Below are positions 20,708 to 32,195 of a stretch of DNA of 64,000 nucleotides, piece after piece; positions within the stretch are counted from its first letter, which is position 1, and each line of letters begins with the position of its first letter. Below the pieces are notes generated by a model. It worked only from the letters and a program-made list of their open reading frames with translations. It was not told the origin of the DNA and searched no databases. This stretch comes from Ceratodon purpureus. Its lineage: Eukaryota > Streptophyta > Bryopsida > Pseudoditrichales > Ditrichaceae. The stretch is from positions 36,829,918 to 36,893,917 of the forward strand of contig CM026426.1 of the NCBI GenBank assembly GCA_014871385.1, given 5' to 3'. Made by a program: the position numbers and the translations under genes.

Positions 20708-22903
20708 ATGGCGCGCGTACAGTGTTGCGTCCTTAGCCCCGGAACTCCAGTGAAGGAATCGGATATGGAGGAACTGATCACCGACCTCACTCGGATGAGG
20801 TGTGAGGGATTGCTGGCACGGCCGTGGTTACTGAAGAGTGAGGTGATGGTGAGGGAGGTCCTGGAAGGTCCGGACAACCGGTGGGATAATACGGTCCGAG
20901 GCAAGCCCACGCTGTGGAATGCGGAACAGTGGGCGGAAGCTTACGGTTTCGAGCAGAAGGGACTCCTTTGGGCAACCCGGACGGACCAGTACGTGCAGGA
21001 TAGGTTCCACGGGAAGATCCATAGGAACAATGGATACGAGATAGACGCCTGCAAGGATAGGAGGCAGAGGCAGGTCTTAGCTTTCCTCGTTCCGATCCTG
21101 TATCCGCAGAAACCGGCACAAGTTACCATTACGGTCGGGAATACCATCCTCGGAGCGTATACAGGAGAACGTCCGGTGAATTGGGCTGCACTCATGGCGG
21201 AAGTGGTGCAGAAGATGGTTCCGACGATCGGAAAGAAGCCGACCCCACTCTCCCCTTACCTCTTTCACCTTTACCATACGTATGACTTGCTGACCGATAA
21301 GGAGGACGAGACGTATACGCACGCGAAGAACTGCCTCAACTTCTCGGAGATTCCGCCCGGAATGGAACCCGATCCGCGAGGTGAGCCCTCGGATACAACG
21401 GACTCGGAAGATGAGGACGATACGAGGGAGGTTCCGAATCCTGGCGCTACTAGGGCTCAGTCCAGGTCGAGATCGGAGCAGGCTCCGTCACGACACGCGG
21501 AGCCGTCTACGGCCCGGGGAGATCCGGAACGGAGAGAGGTCAGTTCCGATCGGGGATTTCCGGTGGACCTGTTCCGGGGGATTCGGGAGGAGACTCACCG
21601 GGCTCAAGCTTCTTATGATCGGGTCGAAACCCTGTTCCGGAGGGTCTGTACAGCTCTGGGAGGGTGCTTACCGGAAGAGGTGATCCGAGAAGTGGAGTTG
21701 TTGAAGGATGCCCCAACTCTCCGGAGTGAGAAGAAGCGGCTGGAGCTTCAGTTGCAGGAGTTGACGAAGGAGCTGGCGGCAAAGAGTGACGAGATCCGTA
21801 AGTTCCACGCCGAGCAGGAGGAGACTTTGGGGGAGCTTCGGAAGTTGGTGGGAAGTTCGGGAGCGGTAATCAACAAGGCCCGGCTGTTCGATGAGAACGT
21901 AGTGCAGCCGGCTGATTTCGAGGACAAGCAGAAGATCATCAAGATCCTCTCCAAATGCGAGCACTCGATGAACATGATCCTGAAGAAGGTCCGGCAGCTA
22001 CTCAATCCGAGCACCGGAAGTCCCAGTCTCGTAGTCGCTGGCCGGGGTCTTCCGCTCCCCGGATCGCCCTCTCGGGCCGTGGTAGGAGAATCTCGCGGGG
22101 TTGGGTTCCGAACCCCGATAGGGAGTAACCTCCAAGCAGCAGAACAGATGACGGTCGAAGAGGCCGCCATGACAAATCGGACGATTGCGGAGGCGATCCG
22201 GGAAGTCCAAGCACAGGCGGCGTCACCCGGAACCAGTACAGTCCAGCAGAGCTGCGCGATCCCCAGAGGACAGGTGGAGGTGACCGGAACGACAGTCACC
22301 GAGAGGCGGATCGAGGAGAGGACGGTTTCGGAACAGGTGACTCGGACCGTGCCGCCGGATGTTCTTCCACGACTCGGAGATGAAGTGATCATTGCGAATT
22401 ACCGAGGGGAGGTAGCGGGACCGGAATGGGGACGACCTATTTCACCACCCGGACGGACCCGAGTAACTCAGGAGGGGGGATTGACCCCTTCACCCACAGC
22501 CAAGACCGGAACGGTGACGCCTACTCCCACCGGAACGCCAGCAGCGGGTTCCCCTCCGAACACTGTCGGTGATTTCCGGAGGTTGCGGAAAAGGAAGGAG
22601 CCGATTACGATTTCCGAGTCCGACTCAGAGACGCATGGGAGCTCTCCGGTCAGGACCACCGGAACTGAAACTCAGACTCCGACGTCCGGAACTCCTCCCG
22701 CACATATGATTCCGAAATCGCCCAATTCTCCCAAACCTCGGATCGTTACCCGGTTGTCCTTGGAGGCTCAGGAGAGGGAGTCAAAGGCGGAACGGAGTGC
22801 TAGGCGCAAGGCGGCACGAGCAGCAGGGGCGGGCGGATCAGAGCCGCGGGTGACCAGGTCGAAGGATCGCGAGCAGGAGAGCCACAAGAAGACAAAGAAG
22901 TGA
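20708..22903 (+). CDS. LTR-encoded ORF, 731 aa, unknown function (3' copy)
   Basis: Identical in translation to the ORF at 10996-13191: globular Trp-containing N-terminal part, acidic/Ser linker, central coiled coil, Pro/Thr-rich and basic C-terminal tail. Because it lies inside the LTR, every insertion and every solo LTR of this family would leave a full copy with its own TATA box. That could make it a self-standing gene. Confidence 0.8.
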   Translation: MARVQCCVLSPGTPVKESDMEELITDLTRMRCEGLLARPWLLKSEVMVREVLEGPDNRWDNTVRGKPTLWNAEQWAEAYGFEQKGLLWATRTDQYVQDRFHGKIHRNNGYEIDACKDRRQRQVLAFLVPILYPQKPAQVTITVGNTILGAYTGERPVNWAALMAEVVQKMVPTIGKKPTPLSPYLFHLYHTYDLLTDKEDETYTHAKNCLNFSEIPPGMEPDPRGEPSDTTDSEDEDDTREVPNPGATRAQSRSRSEQAPSRHAEPSTARGDPERREVSSDRGFPVDLFRGIREETHRAQASYDRVETLFRRVCTALGGCLPEEVIREVELLKDAPTLRSEKKRLELQLQELTKELAAKSDEIRKFHAEQEETLGELRKLVGSSGAVINKARLFDENVVQPADFEDKQKIIKILSKCEHSMNMILKKVRQLLNPSTGSPSLVVAGRGLPLPGSPSRAVVGESRGVGFRTPIGSNLQAAEQMTVEEAAMTNRTIAEAIREVQAQAASPGTSTVQQSCAIPRGQVEVTGTTVTERRIEERTVSEQVTRTVPPDVLPRLGDEVIIANYRGEVAGPEWGRPISPPGRTRVTQEGGLTPSPTAKTGTVTPTPTGTPAAGSPPNTVGDFRRLRKRKEPITISESDSETHGSSPVRTTGTETQTPTSGTPPAHMIPKSPNSPKPRIVTRLSLEAQERESKAERSARRKAARAAGAGGSEPRVTRSKDREQESHKKTKK

Positions 22904-23837
22904 TAGATTCCTCTCACTGCCACTTGTCGTAACTTTCCGGATTTATAGGAGTAGATTCCGGATCGGGAGATCCGTCCTAGTCGTAAAGTAGAATTCTAGG
23001 TAGGTAGTTAGGGATTAGGGTTTTGATTGAACTGCCGGCGCCGCCGCTTTTGTGGAAGCCCCTGCTTACTTAAACCAGGCAGGCGAGGCGGTCCGGGTCT
23101 TCGTTTTGCATATTTTCCCCCTATATTCCTTATCAGTAAAGTATTTGTGTTTTGTAAGTACTGTGCGTGATTTCCCGCTAAGTGTGAATGATCCGGGAAG
23201 GATATGAGAGTTCCGCTGTAGCTCGGATAGGAAGGTGATGGGAGTTGCGACGAGACCCAAACCGGAAAGGAAATGGGATTGAGCGGAAAGATTTAGAGGA
23301 TTGTCGTAGGAGTGAAGCCTCACTGTTCCGTCCCCAAATCAACCTCATACGGAATAGCCGTCGCTAGGGTCGAAGCGGATCAAGAACTACTTGGTCGGGC
23401 TCCCTGAACTTCTGAAGAGGTTCCGTGCATAGTGAGAGGGGGAGTTGGAACGTGGTACGGGTCGCCTAGGGATAATCGGATCCTGGTTCTCCCAGATCCG
23501 GATTGGTTTGTCGTTGTAGTCCCACGGATCGGAGAGGATCGTTTGTGTGACCTGCTGGCCAGAGTACTCTAGGACAGTTGTGAGACGGTGACTGATCCGA
23601 GACGTTGGGGTTTGTGGACGAAACACCTAATGAGAGAAGAATAGAGAAGGAGATAGTTCGGGAGTTACGTTCCGAAGACACTATCCGAGCAGTGGCAAGG
23701 CTCGGAACGATTAGCAGTAACTACTTGGTGAAACACTATTGAATCCCTGGACGATACTCGGAACCTAGTGACAGTACGGAAGTTTACGCTCAATTGGAGC
23801 ACTATCCGGATGTTAGTTGCGTTTCCGTGTTCCGACA

Positions 23838-24070
23838 GTTGCGCCTATGTCCAACAACATAGACACTTTAGTACCGTTCACAACACAATCAAGATAGACT
23901 AACTTAGAAGAATGGGCATTGGCAACATCAACTTTAGCATCAAACCCCCCTTCGCTCAAGTCCTCTTGACTCAAGGTGCTAACCTACTTGGATTCGGTGC
24001 AAGTAGCTATGACATGACCCTTTTTCATTAGAGAACATTTCAGCTCTGGAAGAGGCCCTTTGCGGGTTGG
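23838..24070 (-). pseudogene. Chromovirus gag end and protease N-terminal part, displaced by the nested element
   Basis: On the minus strand this reads through a decayed zinc-knuckle-like segment (MKKGHVIATC), an in-frame TAG, then KVSMLLDIGAT, the retropepsin active-site strand with DIG instead of DT/SG. The reading continues at 10470 with THSFLSKDLL, so both pieces were one protease before the insertion at GTTGC. No 5' LTR of this element was found further right. Confidence 0.7.
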
Positions 24071-24608
24071 TTTGCTCACAGCAATAGGACAATGCCCTGT
24101 CCAAATCCTCTCATGCTGCCATCATTACCACTTGTAATTACATGGCTTGATGTCTCAGCAGTTCAATGGGTTCGACCAATGAGAGCTCCTCGAGGCGCAA
24201 GCTACTGGCCGAGTGTAGGTAGATCAGTCAAGTGTAAGAGAGGACGGTTGCGAATAGATTAATTTGGTGTATTGGCACCACAGTACCGTGATGGAACGGC
24301 CACACTCCATTTCATGTACCTCGCATGTGCGAGACCACAATATTTTATTCCCTGCTCTCTATATTTTATGTTGCCATAGTACCGAAAGAGTTGGTGCTGG
24401 TAGCGGGAAGAATGCCTCGTCGGCGCGGGAAGGTAGATGACTCAGGAATATGGCAACATACAGTCAGCTTCAATGCGTGAGGTGAAGTCATCTGACATCA
24501 GAGTTCTCATTGAGTTCGACGGTGCATTGCTGCAGCAATAGGGTGCGGACAGAGGACTTGTCATTGCTACCGATGGCTACGTCGCGATGACCACGAGCGG
24601 AGGTGCAG
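24071..24608. other. Unassigned stretch with possible upstream exons
   Basis: No clear coding frame. It may include introns or first exons of the gene fragment that starts near 24609, because that gene opens at a splice-acceptor-like GTGCAG and has an in-frame stop at 24588. Confidence 0.35.
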
Positions 24609-25909
24609 GCCGCTGTGTTGTTCAATGATCGAGACTCTGCTGGCAGGTGGATACCGCTGCGTGTGGAGATTGGTAGTTGGGTGACTTTGCAGCCGTCGAC
24701 TACCGGTCCTTGGTCTAGAGATGCCCAGAGGTATGGTCGAGATAGCAACGCTGGAGCATGGAAGGCACAGATTGTTAAGTTCAAGTGGTCGTCGAAAGAT
24801 GTTCGTGGTCGTATAGTTATGCACCTCGATTCTGTTCTGGTGCGTCACGGTTACCAACAGCGGGAGCTAGAGCTTGATCCTGAGGTTTTGGGCACAGAGC
24901 CGCGTGCGTGTAACTACCTGTACTCTTCCTATTGGGAAGACTGGGTGCATCCAGCATCTATACTCGATATTATACTCGTGCTGCATCACGAGGTGGGCGA
25001 AGCGTCTAGGACTGGCGGATCCTACAGAGCTTTGATGGAGGACGGAACATTCTATCTTCGAGCTGTCTATGTTCCACGCTCAAGTAGAGAGCTGTATGGT
25101 AGTTTGGAGGCCATCCCGCTTCCTAAGCTTACAGACCCGCAGTTGCCTCTTCCTGACATGCATAGTTCGGAAGCATTTCGTTGGAAGCTGGCCGTCGATA
25201 TTGCGGCCGCAATGAAAGGGGCCACTAGGAGCAGTGCAGCTCATGTGCAATTGTTCATTCCAGTCCATGTAATGGTCGATTTGTTTGCGTGCGCAGATAG
25301 TGTTAGACGCACTTCGACGATGCACATCTTCACCGCTCAATCTGCTCAGTTGCTTGCTAGCCTGATGAGTGTCCGGTGGGACGAGAAGTATGAGACCGGG
25401 CAGGACGTCATTAAGTGTGTGGTTAGCCATGGCAGCATTGGCTTCCGCTACCACCTCGGACGGCAGACATTGTACACTAACTTTCAGTATGTTCGCTACA
25501 GAGCTACGGAGGGACAGACCTGGGTTGCAAATGATCAAGCTGGGATTGTTGAAATGATGCCAGTAACCGTTTTGTTCGCTGGACAAGAGCTGCCAATGAT
25601 TGAGGTGGGATGGTCATGGCCTGTATCACACCTCTGCGATGAGATTTCTATTCTCATGTCAAGAGACATAGTTCCGGAAGAGTATGACCCTCTGATTGAG
25701 CAACCAGGGCATCGGGACTGCAAGGTACGCAATAATTTGGGACACTTGTGTTTGCTGTCAGTGATGTCGTCGTCTACTTTCGTTGCGAGCAACATTATAC
25801 CATAATTCTTGTGTTGCTGACATCGTAGATAAACGGTCGGCGAGAGCGCACACTGGAGATTGCCGAGGCCTTGGTGGACGGAGGAAAATTCAAGATGGTT
25901 CCAGCATAG
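24609..25909 (+). CDS. Gene fragment, possible BAH-like domain protein
   Basis: A main exon from a probable 3' splice site (AG at 24607-24608) runs to a consensus donor AAG/GTACGC at 25724/25725. A 104-bp intron ends ATCGTAG at 25828. A last exon in matching phase (INGRRERTLEIAEALVDGG) ends in TAG at 25907-25909. The first part (SWVTLQPS..., AWKAQIVKFKW, then NYLYSSYWEDWVHPASI) has the look of a BAH domain: a barrel with an interface-exchange strand followed by a D/ED-xVxxxSI turn. The rest is not recognised. The upstream end is unresolved and the start codon is not in this exon. A transposon-borne or host chromatin-reader origin is equally possible. Confidence 0.5.
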
Positions 25910-27079
25910 GCAAGCTGCAGCATGGCGCAGACAAAGTCGGGTTCTTGCGGTTTGCAGTTTTGGCGGTGGACTTAACACGCCAGTGGGCAGTTTCGGTTGT
26001 TTCATGTAGTGATTATGGATTGGTGATAGCCAGGGGGTAAGGCGTTAGAAAGTCGGTTTTGGGGGCTCAGAGATTAGTGACGTGTTAAGTGACGGCGGGA
26101 TCTGCTTCAGCAGGTCTATAAGAATTCCAGCAACAGTTGTACCTAACCACCTTGCTATAAAATTCGACTCATATCTTTCCTTCATTGCATACTTGTTCAT
26201 GCCCTTCTGGAAGTATTTGAGAGATGGGGAGGTCCATGTGTTCATTGTTGGTAAAGTACTTGTATAGGACTCCATTGAGAAATTTGTTGTAGAGGACTCT
26301 ACTGACAAATTCAAATAAAATGCGTTTTTAAGATCATCTGATGCCACTTGATCTCAACATCGAAGTATGGAACATAATCCCAGTAATAAATACTTCATCT
26401 AAAAAGGACCACTTAACCCTTTGAGGTCCTGATTCAGCACACTTTTTGGAGACTTGATATTAAACATTTGATGAATCAAAAAAACTGACTTGATGTACAA
26501 AGCAAAGGTTTGAATGTGGATGTGAAGATACGATCTTTACTGTTGGATTCATCTTATTCATTGAGGCATATTTTAGAAATAATTTAGACACTTTTTTTCT
26601 TGAAATGTACTTAAAAAACCCAGTATTCACTATTTTTTTCTTTTTAAATATTGTTATGAAATGAAAATAACCTCCAACATGAGGTAATACGGTTTGGATT
26701 ATTCAATCTCATTTATATGATGGAAAATCATATTTGAGATTGACCATTTTTAACCAAGAATGTAACTTTGACATTAACTACGTATATGGATTTTCAGAAA
26801 ATTACAAGATCTTATTTTGAACATCCATATCGTACCAATAATCGGGATTTAGCCCAAGAAGTGAGGAAAGAAAAAATAGATGAAAAACATCCCATTTTTA
26901 CATAAACCGGGCGTTCAGAATCTGAACGCATAGCGCGTTAAAGGGTTCATCTTAAGTTTCAAATGAGTTGAATTGTAAGTTACCTACTTTCTGAAGGACC
27001 TTGTTCTTTACTACATTCCATCCTTGGATCTACTTTTCTATATCGTTTCCTCCTTTTGTTTTGGCACATCGTAATTTAT
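25910..27079. other. AT-rich intergenic stretch
   Basis: No supported gene. Short ORFs on both strands have no recognisable motif. Confidence 0.45.
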
Positions 27080-28010
27080 TATTTTTTTACCTTATTCTTG
27101 ATGACGTAGAATTTGCACATTTAAAAGAAAATGAAAAGAAAGAAGGAATATATATTTATAAAACACATTGTTTTTTTTTATTACCTTTTTTGATTCCCTT
27201 CTCCTTTCTTCTAACTCCCATTTCTTTTCGTCTTTTTTAAGTTTCCTTCATCTTTATTTCCGTCACCTTTCTTTATTTCTTCCATTGTTTGTTATTCTCA
27301 TCATTTTTCGAAAGGCGTTCATTTCCATTTTCCAGACATACCTTCCATTTCTCTCTATTCCCTTCATCTTTCTCCTGCTTCCCATTTTCTTATCTTTATT
27401 CCCCTCCTCTTTCTTCTTCGGTACCCTCCATGAGTCCCTCTCCTTCATCTTTCTTCTTCTATCCGTCTCCCTCTCTCTTGTTCTTGATGACGTGGAGTTG
27501 TTGGCCTATGAGAAAAATAAAAACTTAAGGAATATATACTTATAAAGCATTTTTTATTTCTTCCAAATCCGTTTTGTGGGCCACATTCTTCTAGGCTTCT
27601 ACCTCAAACTTCTCTTCATATTTCTTTCTACATGCATCATCCATATCTTCTCCCTCCATCTTTCATCTCCTCTACCACTGACTCCCCTTGTCCCTCGTCT
27701 TTCTTCTCCTAGTCGTCTTGTTCTCCCTTGTTCTTGGTGACGTGGAATTTGCAGCATTTTAGGAAACTAAATAATAGAAGCTGGGATATATTGTTATAGA
27801 ACATATTTTATTTATATTTCAATTCCTTCAAATTCCTTTTTTTTTTTTTTTTTCTATCTCCTTCATCTATCTTCTACTCTCCTTCTCTCTCCCCCTGTTT
27901 GTCATCTATGTTATTGAATCCCTCTTCCTCTACGTTGTGATTGTTGACGTGGAATTTAATTGATATTATAAAATTCAAAAAGGAATATATAGTTATGGAA
28001 CATATTTTTT
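27080..28010 (+). repeat. Four degenerate tandem units in pyrimidine-rich DNA
   Basis: Near 27098, 27484, 27735 and 27943 the same block recurs. TTGATGACGTRGAATTTG-like sequence is followed by an A-rich run, then GGAATATATA.TTATAAA.CAT and a long T/C tract. Spacing is about 205-390 bp and the copies have diverged. The C+T-rich stretches between them give long low-complexity ORFs (Phe, Ser, Leu) that are not genes. Confidence 0.6.
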
Positions 28011-28867
28011 TGGGAATTCGAAAATAATTTTTTCACTTGTTCATCGTATTTCCCTTGGTGTTTCTTTTCTTCATCCATTTGTCTTGATTCCCATCATCGT
28101 TGTTCTTTTAATCTTTCTTTTTCTCCACCTTCTTTCTCGTACTCCCCATTATTTTTTGAATCCCTCTAATTCTTTGGGTACTCCATCTCTTACATCCCAA
28201 ATTTTTTTCCCCTAAAATCCTTCTTTCTTCTTCTTTTTTTCTCTTTCTCCCTCCCTACCTCCCATTTTGCCTTCTGTCCTTACCTTCCTACTGTCCTTCC
28301 ATGTTAAGAGTAATTTAGATTAATTAAACATTAAGAATAGTTTAATTAATCGTGAAGATCTGACATGTTAATCCGCATTTTTCAAAATGCTGTTGATGCG
28401 GAAATAAAAGAAATGTATCTACAAAACTCCGACATGGGATATAGAGATCATACGAGTGAGTACATCAAAATGACACTTTGTAGGTTTAAACATATCCGAG
28501 AGAAAGAAACGTACTCTCTGTTCAATTGATACAGTATCCAACATTCATACTCTACACGACAGCATAGGATGCAAACTGCTGAAAACATACATAGTCAACA
28601 GTGTAATTTTCCAATCAACCACGGATGTAATCGAGTTCAGATTCGACCACTTCATTATATTGAATAAACAATGAATTTCAAGAAATGCAGCTGAATGTAG
28701 TGTTAGCTTAGGCAATCGTATACGGTGGGATGACTCAGAAATCTAGCAGGCTTTCTCTCTCTTAACCATAAGCAAGTGACAACCACATTTAGAACTCAAA
28801 GGAATGGGACTAGGCTTATAGTGAAAAGTTGAAGTGAAGGGAGGCGTTCATTTTCGGCATTCCAGTC
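28011..28867. other. Pyrimidine-rich then AT-rich intergenic DNA
   Basis: Strong C+T bias on the plus strand to about 28300, then ordinary AT-rich sequence. No gene seen. Confidence 0.45.
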
Positions 28868-28979
28868 TAATGTTGTAGTCATGTTAAGTCATGCTGATCA
28901 CAATTGGGTGCTAAAAGCACAGAGTCGAATGTTGTAGTGAAATCAAGTCATGCTACATTAATTGGGTTCTAAAAGCAAA
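28868..28979 (+). repeat. Diverged 57-bp tandem duplication
   Basis: AATGTTGTAGT followed by AAGTCATGCT and ATTGGGTKCTAAAAGCA occurs at about 28868-28919 and again at about 28928-28979 with a few substitutions. Confidence 0.55.
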
Positions 28980-29246
28980 GCATTTACCGCAGTCTTCACG
29001 TAAGTGTGAATAGAGCACTCCACAAAAAAAAAAAACATGGAGATGACGACGGAGTTGTAGTACAACATATTTTGGATTACATATACGCTTGAAAAACAAT
29101 GACAAATTCCCAAACGGGGTCCGCAGTATCAATGCGCCATAGATGACCTCTCGCTGCAATCTAACAAGGAACTGTGGCTATTTTTTTCCTATGATAGACT
29201 CAAAAACAAGAAATTGCTGCTAGTCCAAGTGCACGCGCAAGCTACC

Positions 29247-29249
<3 letters not shown>

Positions 29250-29322
<73 letters not shown>
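29250..29322. repeat. (TA)n microsatellite
   Basis: About 36 uninterrupted TA repeats. It yields a spurious Tyr-Ile ORF on the minus strand. Confidence 0.95.
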
Positions 29323-29325
<3 letters not shown>

Positions 29326-29374
29326 GCTCAACGCACGTGAGATGACATTCTCGGGGGAATGACGCCTTTGTCTG

Positions 29375-31121
29375 TTACTGCAAAAACTGGGACTCGGGAC
29401 TGCTGGGGGGCGTAGGCGGGAGACACGGAGACAGCAATGGTGCAGTGCTAATGCGGTAGTCGGTATTGGCATCTGAAAGGATCTCCCCCACCGCTAAGAT
29501 TCCAGCATCGCATTCACAATTATCTGCGTTAAATTACAAAAAAAACAGTGTTTAACATACAGGGATAATCAATACATGCCGAAAATGAGGTACAAGAAGC
29601 ATAGAAGCATAGTGAAGTCGAATGAAGACACAGGACAAAGTAAAGTACCGGCCGCTGCAGGAGGGCGATCGCCGCAACTCTCGCCGACACTGGTCAGCTT
29701 CAGCTGCAGCTTCATCCACTCCACTTCACGAGATTGCACGGCATCAACGGGTATGCCGAATTGGGCGATGTAAGACGGGTCGAAGGTGGTGCGGCAACGG
29801 GGGCAGGTAAGAGGGACTTCTAGAAACCGCGCTGCCAGGCAGGTGGGATGGAAGAGGCACCCGCAAGGAACAAGCACAGCACAGCCTGCGACAAAGCCCA
29901 AACCGGGGCAACATGGACATGTGCGGTCAATGGCGACGACAGGGAGTGCAGGCACCGACTGAAAGGGCGGATACAGGAACACCTTGTGCAGCCGCAGGGA
30001 AAGACGTTGCTCTCTGATCTTGTCCACTTTTGCCTGAGCGGCTGTAGCCTTTGCTAGGGCAGATTCCACCGCAGCCTGTTTCTCTAGCAGAATGTGTCGT
30101 CCTATCGTCGTCACGACCTGCCTGGCCATGGCAACCGACTGCTGCAGCTGATCCAGGTGCAGGCGCAGGTTGCCTGCCTCCACCTCCTTCGATGCATACT
30201 CATTTAATTTACCTTCACGAAACAGGCGTCGCGCTAGTCTGGAGACCTCATTCTGACGACTGATGAGCTCGTCTTCTTCAACCTCATTGTTCGCCTTCAG
30301 TGCCTCCTGTGCCTCGGCGTACTTCAGTGCTCCATCCTCAGCTGCTCTCTTGCTGCAGCAAGCTCCTCCTCTCGCAACTTCACCTTGTCGATGGCGAGAT
30401 CGAGGTCAAACTTGCGCTTATATTTCTCGTGACTGTTAGCGGTCATCTCCCCGATGATGTTCACCAAGGCCTGGACTTGCGATCGTAATGCAATTGGTCC
30501 GAGCTTGCGGGGGTTCTTCTCAGGGTCTCGCAGGCGCTCCCGGTGACGCGCTAGTCCCTCCGCCACCCTATTAACTTCGGTGTTGTGGATGTATGTAGCA
30601 AAGAGTCCACGCAGAATCTTCATGGAGAATGCCTCATTGTCGGGTCGCGTCCCAAAAACCTTGACGTTGTGCTCCACGAACAAGGCCGCCTGGTCCTTGT
30701 CACGGTAGTTGGAAATCTCGTAGCGCTGTGGGTACTTCTCGTGCCGCCATACTGCCTCGATCTCGGAGTTTGCAATGAGGCCTGCCTCCTCGAGCTCCCT
30801 CAGTGACAGCCCTCGATCGCATAATCCCGCCACCCCACGGAAGAAGTCGTCGGAGTACACAGCTTCTCGTCCGAGGAGCAGCAGTGCTGCTGCTGTGAGG
30901 CGAGGTCGTAGTTTCATTGGAATGTTGAAGAGGTCCATGGAATTTTCGAACTCAATCCGCTCCCTTGGCTGTAGAACCACCGGTGAAGAGGGACGCTGTG
31001 GTGAAGCCGAGCGATCTTCCTGTGGATCAGAAGTACCCTCCCTGGAGCACTCCGTAGCTGCGCCCTTGCGCTTTTTTGCAGACCTCCCTTCAGTGGATTT
31101 CCGCTTCTCCGCTCTCGTCAT
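29375..31121 (-). CDS. Nuclear-type coiled-coil protein with RING-like zinc motif (one frameshift)
   Basis: Minus strand. The likely start is ATG at 31121 (MTRAEKRKSTEG), followed by a basic nuclear-signal-like stretch (RSAKKRKG). A globular region and a charged coiled coil end at TGA 30324. The coding sense continues at once in another frame (about 30350 to 29649), so a single indel probably splits one gene. That part has more coiled coil (NEVEEDELISRQNEV, KEVEAGNLRLHLDQL) and a Cys/His cluster, CPCC...PCGCLFHPTC...CPRC, like a RING finger with the first His replaced by Cys. A donor G/GTACTT at 29649/29648 and an acceptor ACGCAG at 29524 give a last exon (29523-29375) in matching phase ending in TAA. 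Possible role: an E3 ligase-like or scaffold protein. Pseudogene status is likely if the frameshift is real. Confidence 0.55.
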
Positions 31122-32195
31122 CGTATTGGTACGTGTTTCTTCCTTTATCCTGCAACCTGCATGCAACAATGTGAGTGAAGATCCGCAAAAGAATACAAAG
31201 ATGATGCGTGCGTAAGCACAGAGTCGGCACGTAGAGGAGAGACTGAAGGATAGTACAGCGACCAGAAGAATAGGGACTAAATTTTTACCTGGAGTGTGCG
31301 GGAGCAAATGAAAGAGATGGACCACTAACCGGGAGACGATAGCAGCGCGGGCATGGAGGTGCTCGACAGCCCACGCATAAGGGTGCTATTACATCAAGAC
31401 CCCACGTACAGAAAGCTGCCATGTGTCACGAATGTCGGGACCATTAGGATTGACATGACAAGTTTCTTGTTTTTGGGAATTAAATTTAAGGCGAACTGAA
31501 GATGTTCCCCAAATGAACGAATTCGCTGATGGCATGTCGTGGGCGTGACTTTAAATACCCAGATTTGGAAAGAGACAACATCGAGGCTTGTACAGTTGAC
31601 CCCTGACTATTAACCGTGTCCTAAGGTAAGTGTACTTCTTGACGGACCATTTAAGCAAATTCTCTGTTTATTTTGCAAAGTATGATGTGGCAGGATTTTT
31701 TAGATAGAACAAAGATAATGTATTCGTTTTTACAGAAACTGCGAGAGGTTTTCCTAAAAAATTGAAATTACTATGAATTATAAGTGGCAACAGGTGCACT
31801 TTACTAGTTTACGGTCATTGGAGATTTCCACCCAAAATGTTAAGGAAAGTAAAGATTTTATAGTAGAAAATAAATATTTTGTCCAGTGCTTGTAAATAGG
31901 TCATGGTTGACCGTAGGTTCACTTACCTTATACCTGAGACACCCTGATTACTGTAAAGAGTTATCCCGCCCAAATATTAGACAGTGACGGGATGAAGGAG
32001 CATTTGAGGTTTGGATATGAATTGAGTATTAGCAAAGGGAATGGCAAGCGTGTGGAATAAAATAGAATGGGGAATATGAAGGGACGACAAGGACATGCTA
32101 GAACTGGGTCAGTTAAAGCACTCAACAAAAACATCCTCCCCACGTAGCGTACAGCCCACGGCACGTAACTAGTAACTACGCCGCCAACAGTGTAG
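31122..32195. other. Intergenic stretch upstream of the RING-like gene
   Basis: Probably holds the promoter and 5' leader of the minus-strand gene just left of it; no specific element could be assigned. The minus-strand frame stays open to 31325, but that extension has a hydrophobic, non-conserved look. Confidence 0.4.

Larger units (their letters stand above)
10471..23837 (+). mobile_element. Intact young Tat/Athila-like LTR retrotransposon, 13.37 kb
   Basis: Complete Ty3/gypsy element. It has two 3655-bp LTRs starting TGTGGG and ending CGACA, a primer site matching tRNA-Asp, gag, a single UGA, pol in the order protease-RT-RNase H-integrase, and a purine tract. It is flanked by GTTGC on both sides (10466-10470 and 23838-23842), a perfect 5-bp target duplication. 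The two LTRs differ at one site that I noticed (10687 G versus 20399 A) and encode identical 731-residue proteins, so insertion was very recent. The domain order and the tRNA-Asp-type primer site fit the Tat/Athila branch. No chromodomain is present. It is inserted antisense inside the protease of an older chromovirus. Confidence 0.92.
20183..23837 (+). repeat. 3' LTR (3655 bp) with an internal ORF
   Basis: Same length and termini as the 5' LTR, offset by 9712 bases. The only difference I saw is A at 20399 where the 5' LTR has G at 10687. It is followed by GTTGC, matching the five bases before the 5' LTR. Confidence 0.95.

Noticed and set aside
26045..26347. Minus-strand ORF of 100 codons
   Set aside because: Considered as a copia RNase H tail fragment, but no motif holds up in any frame.
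29242..29472. ORF with a Tyr-Ile repeat
   Set aside because: Translation of the TA microsatellite.
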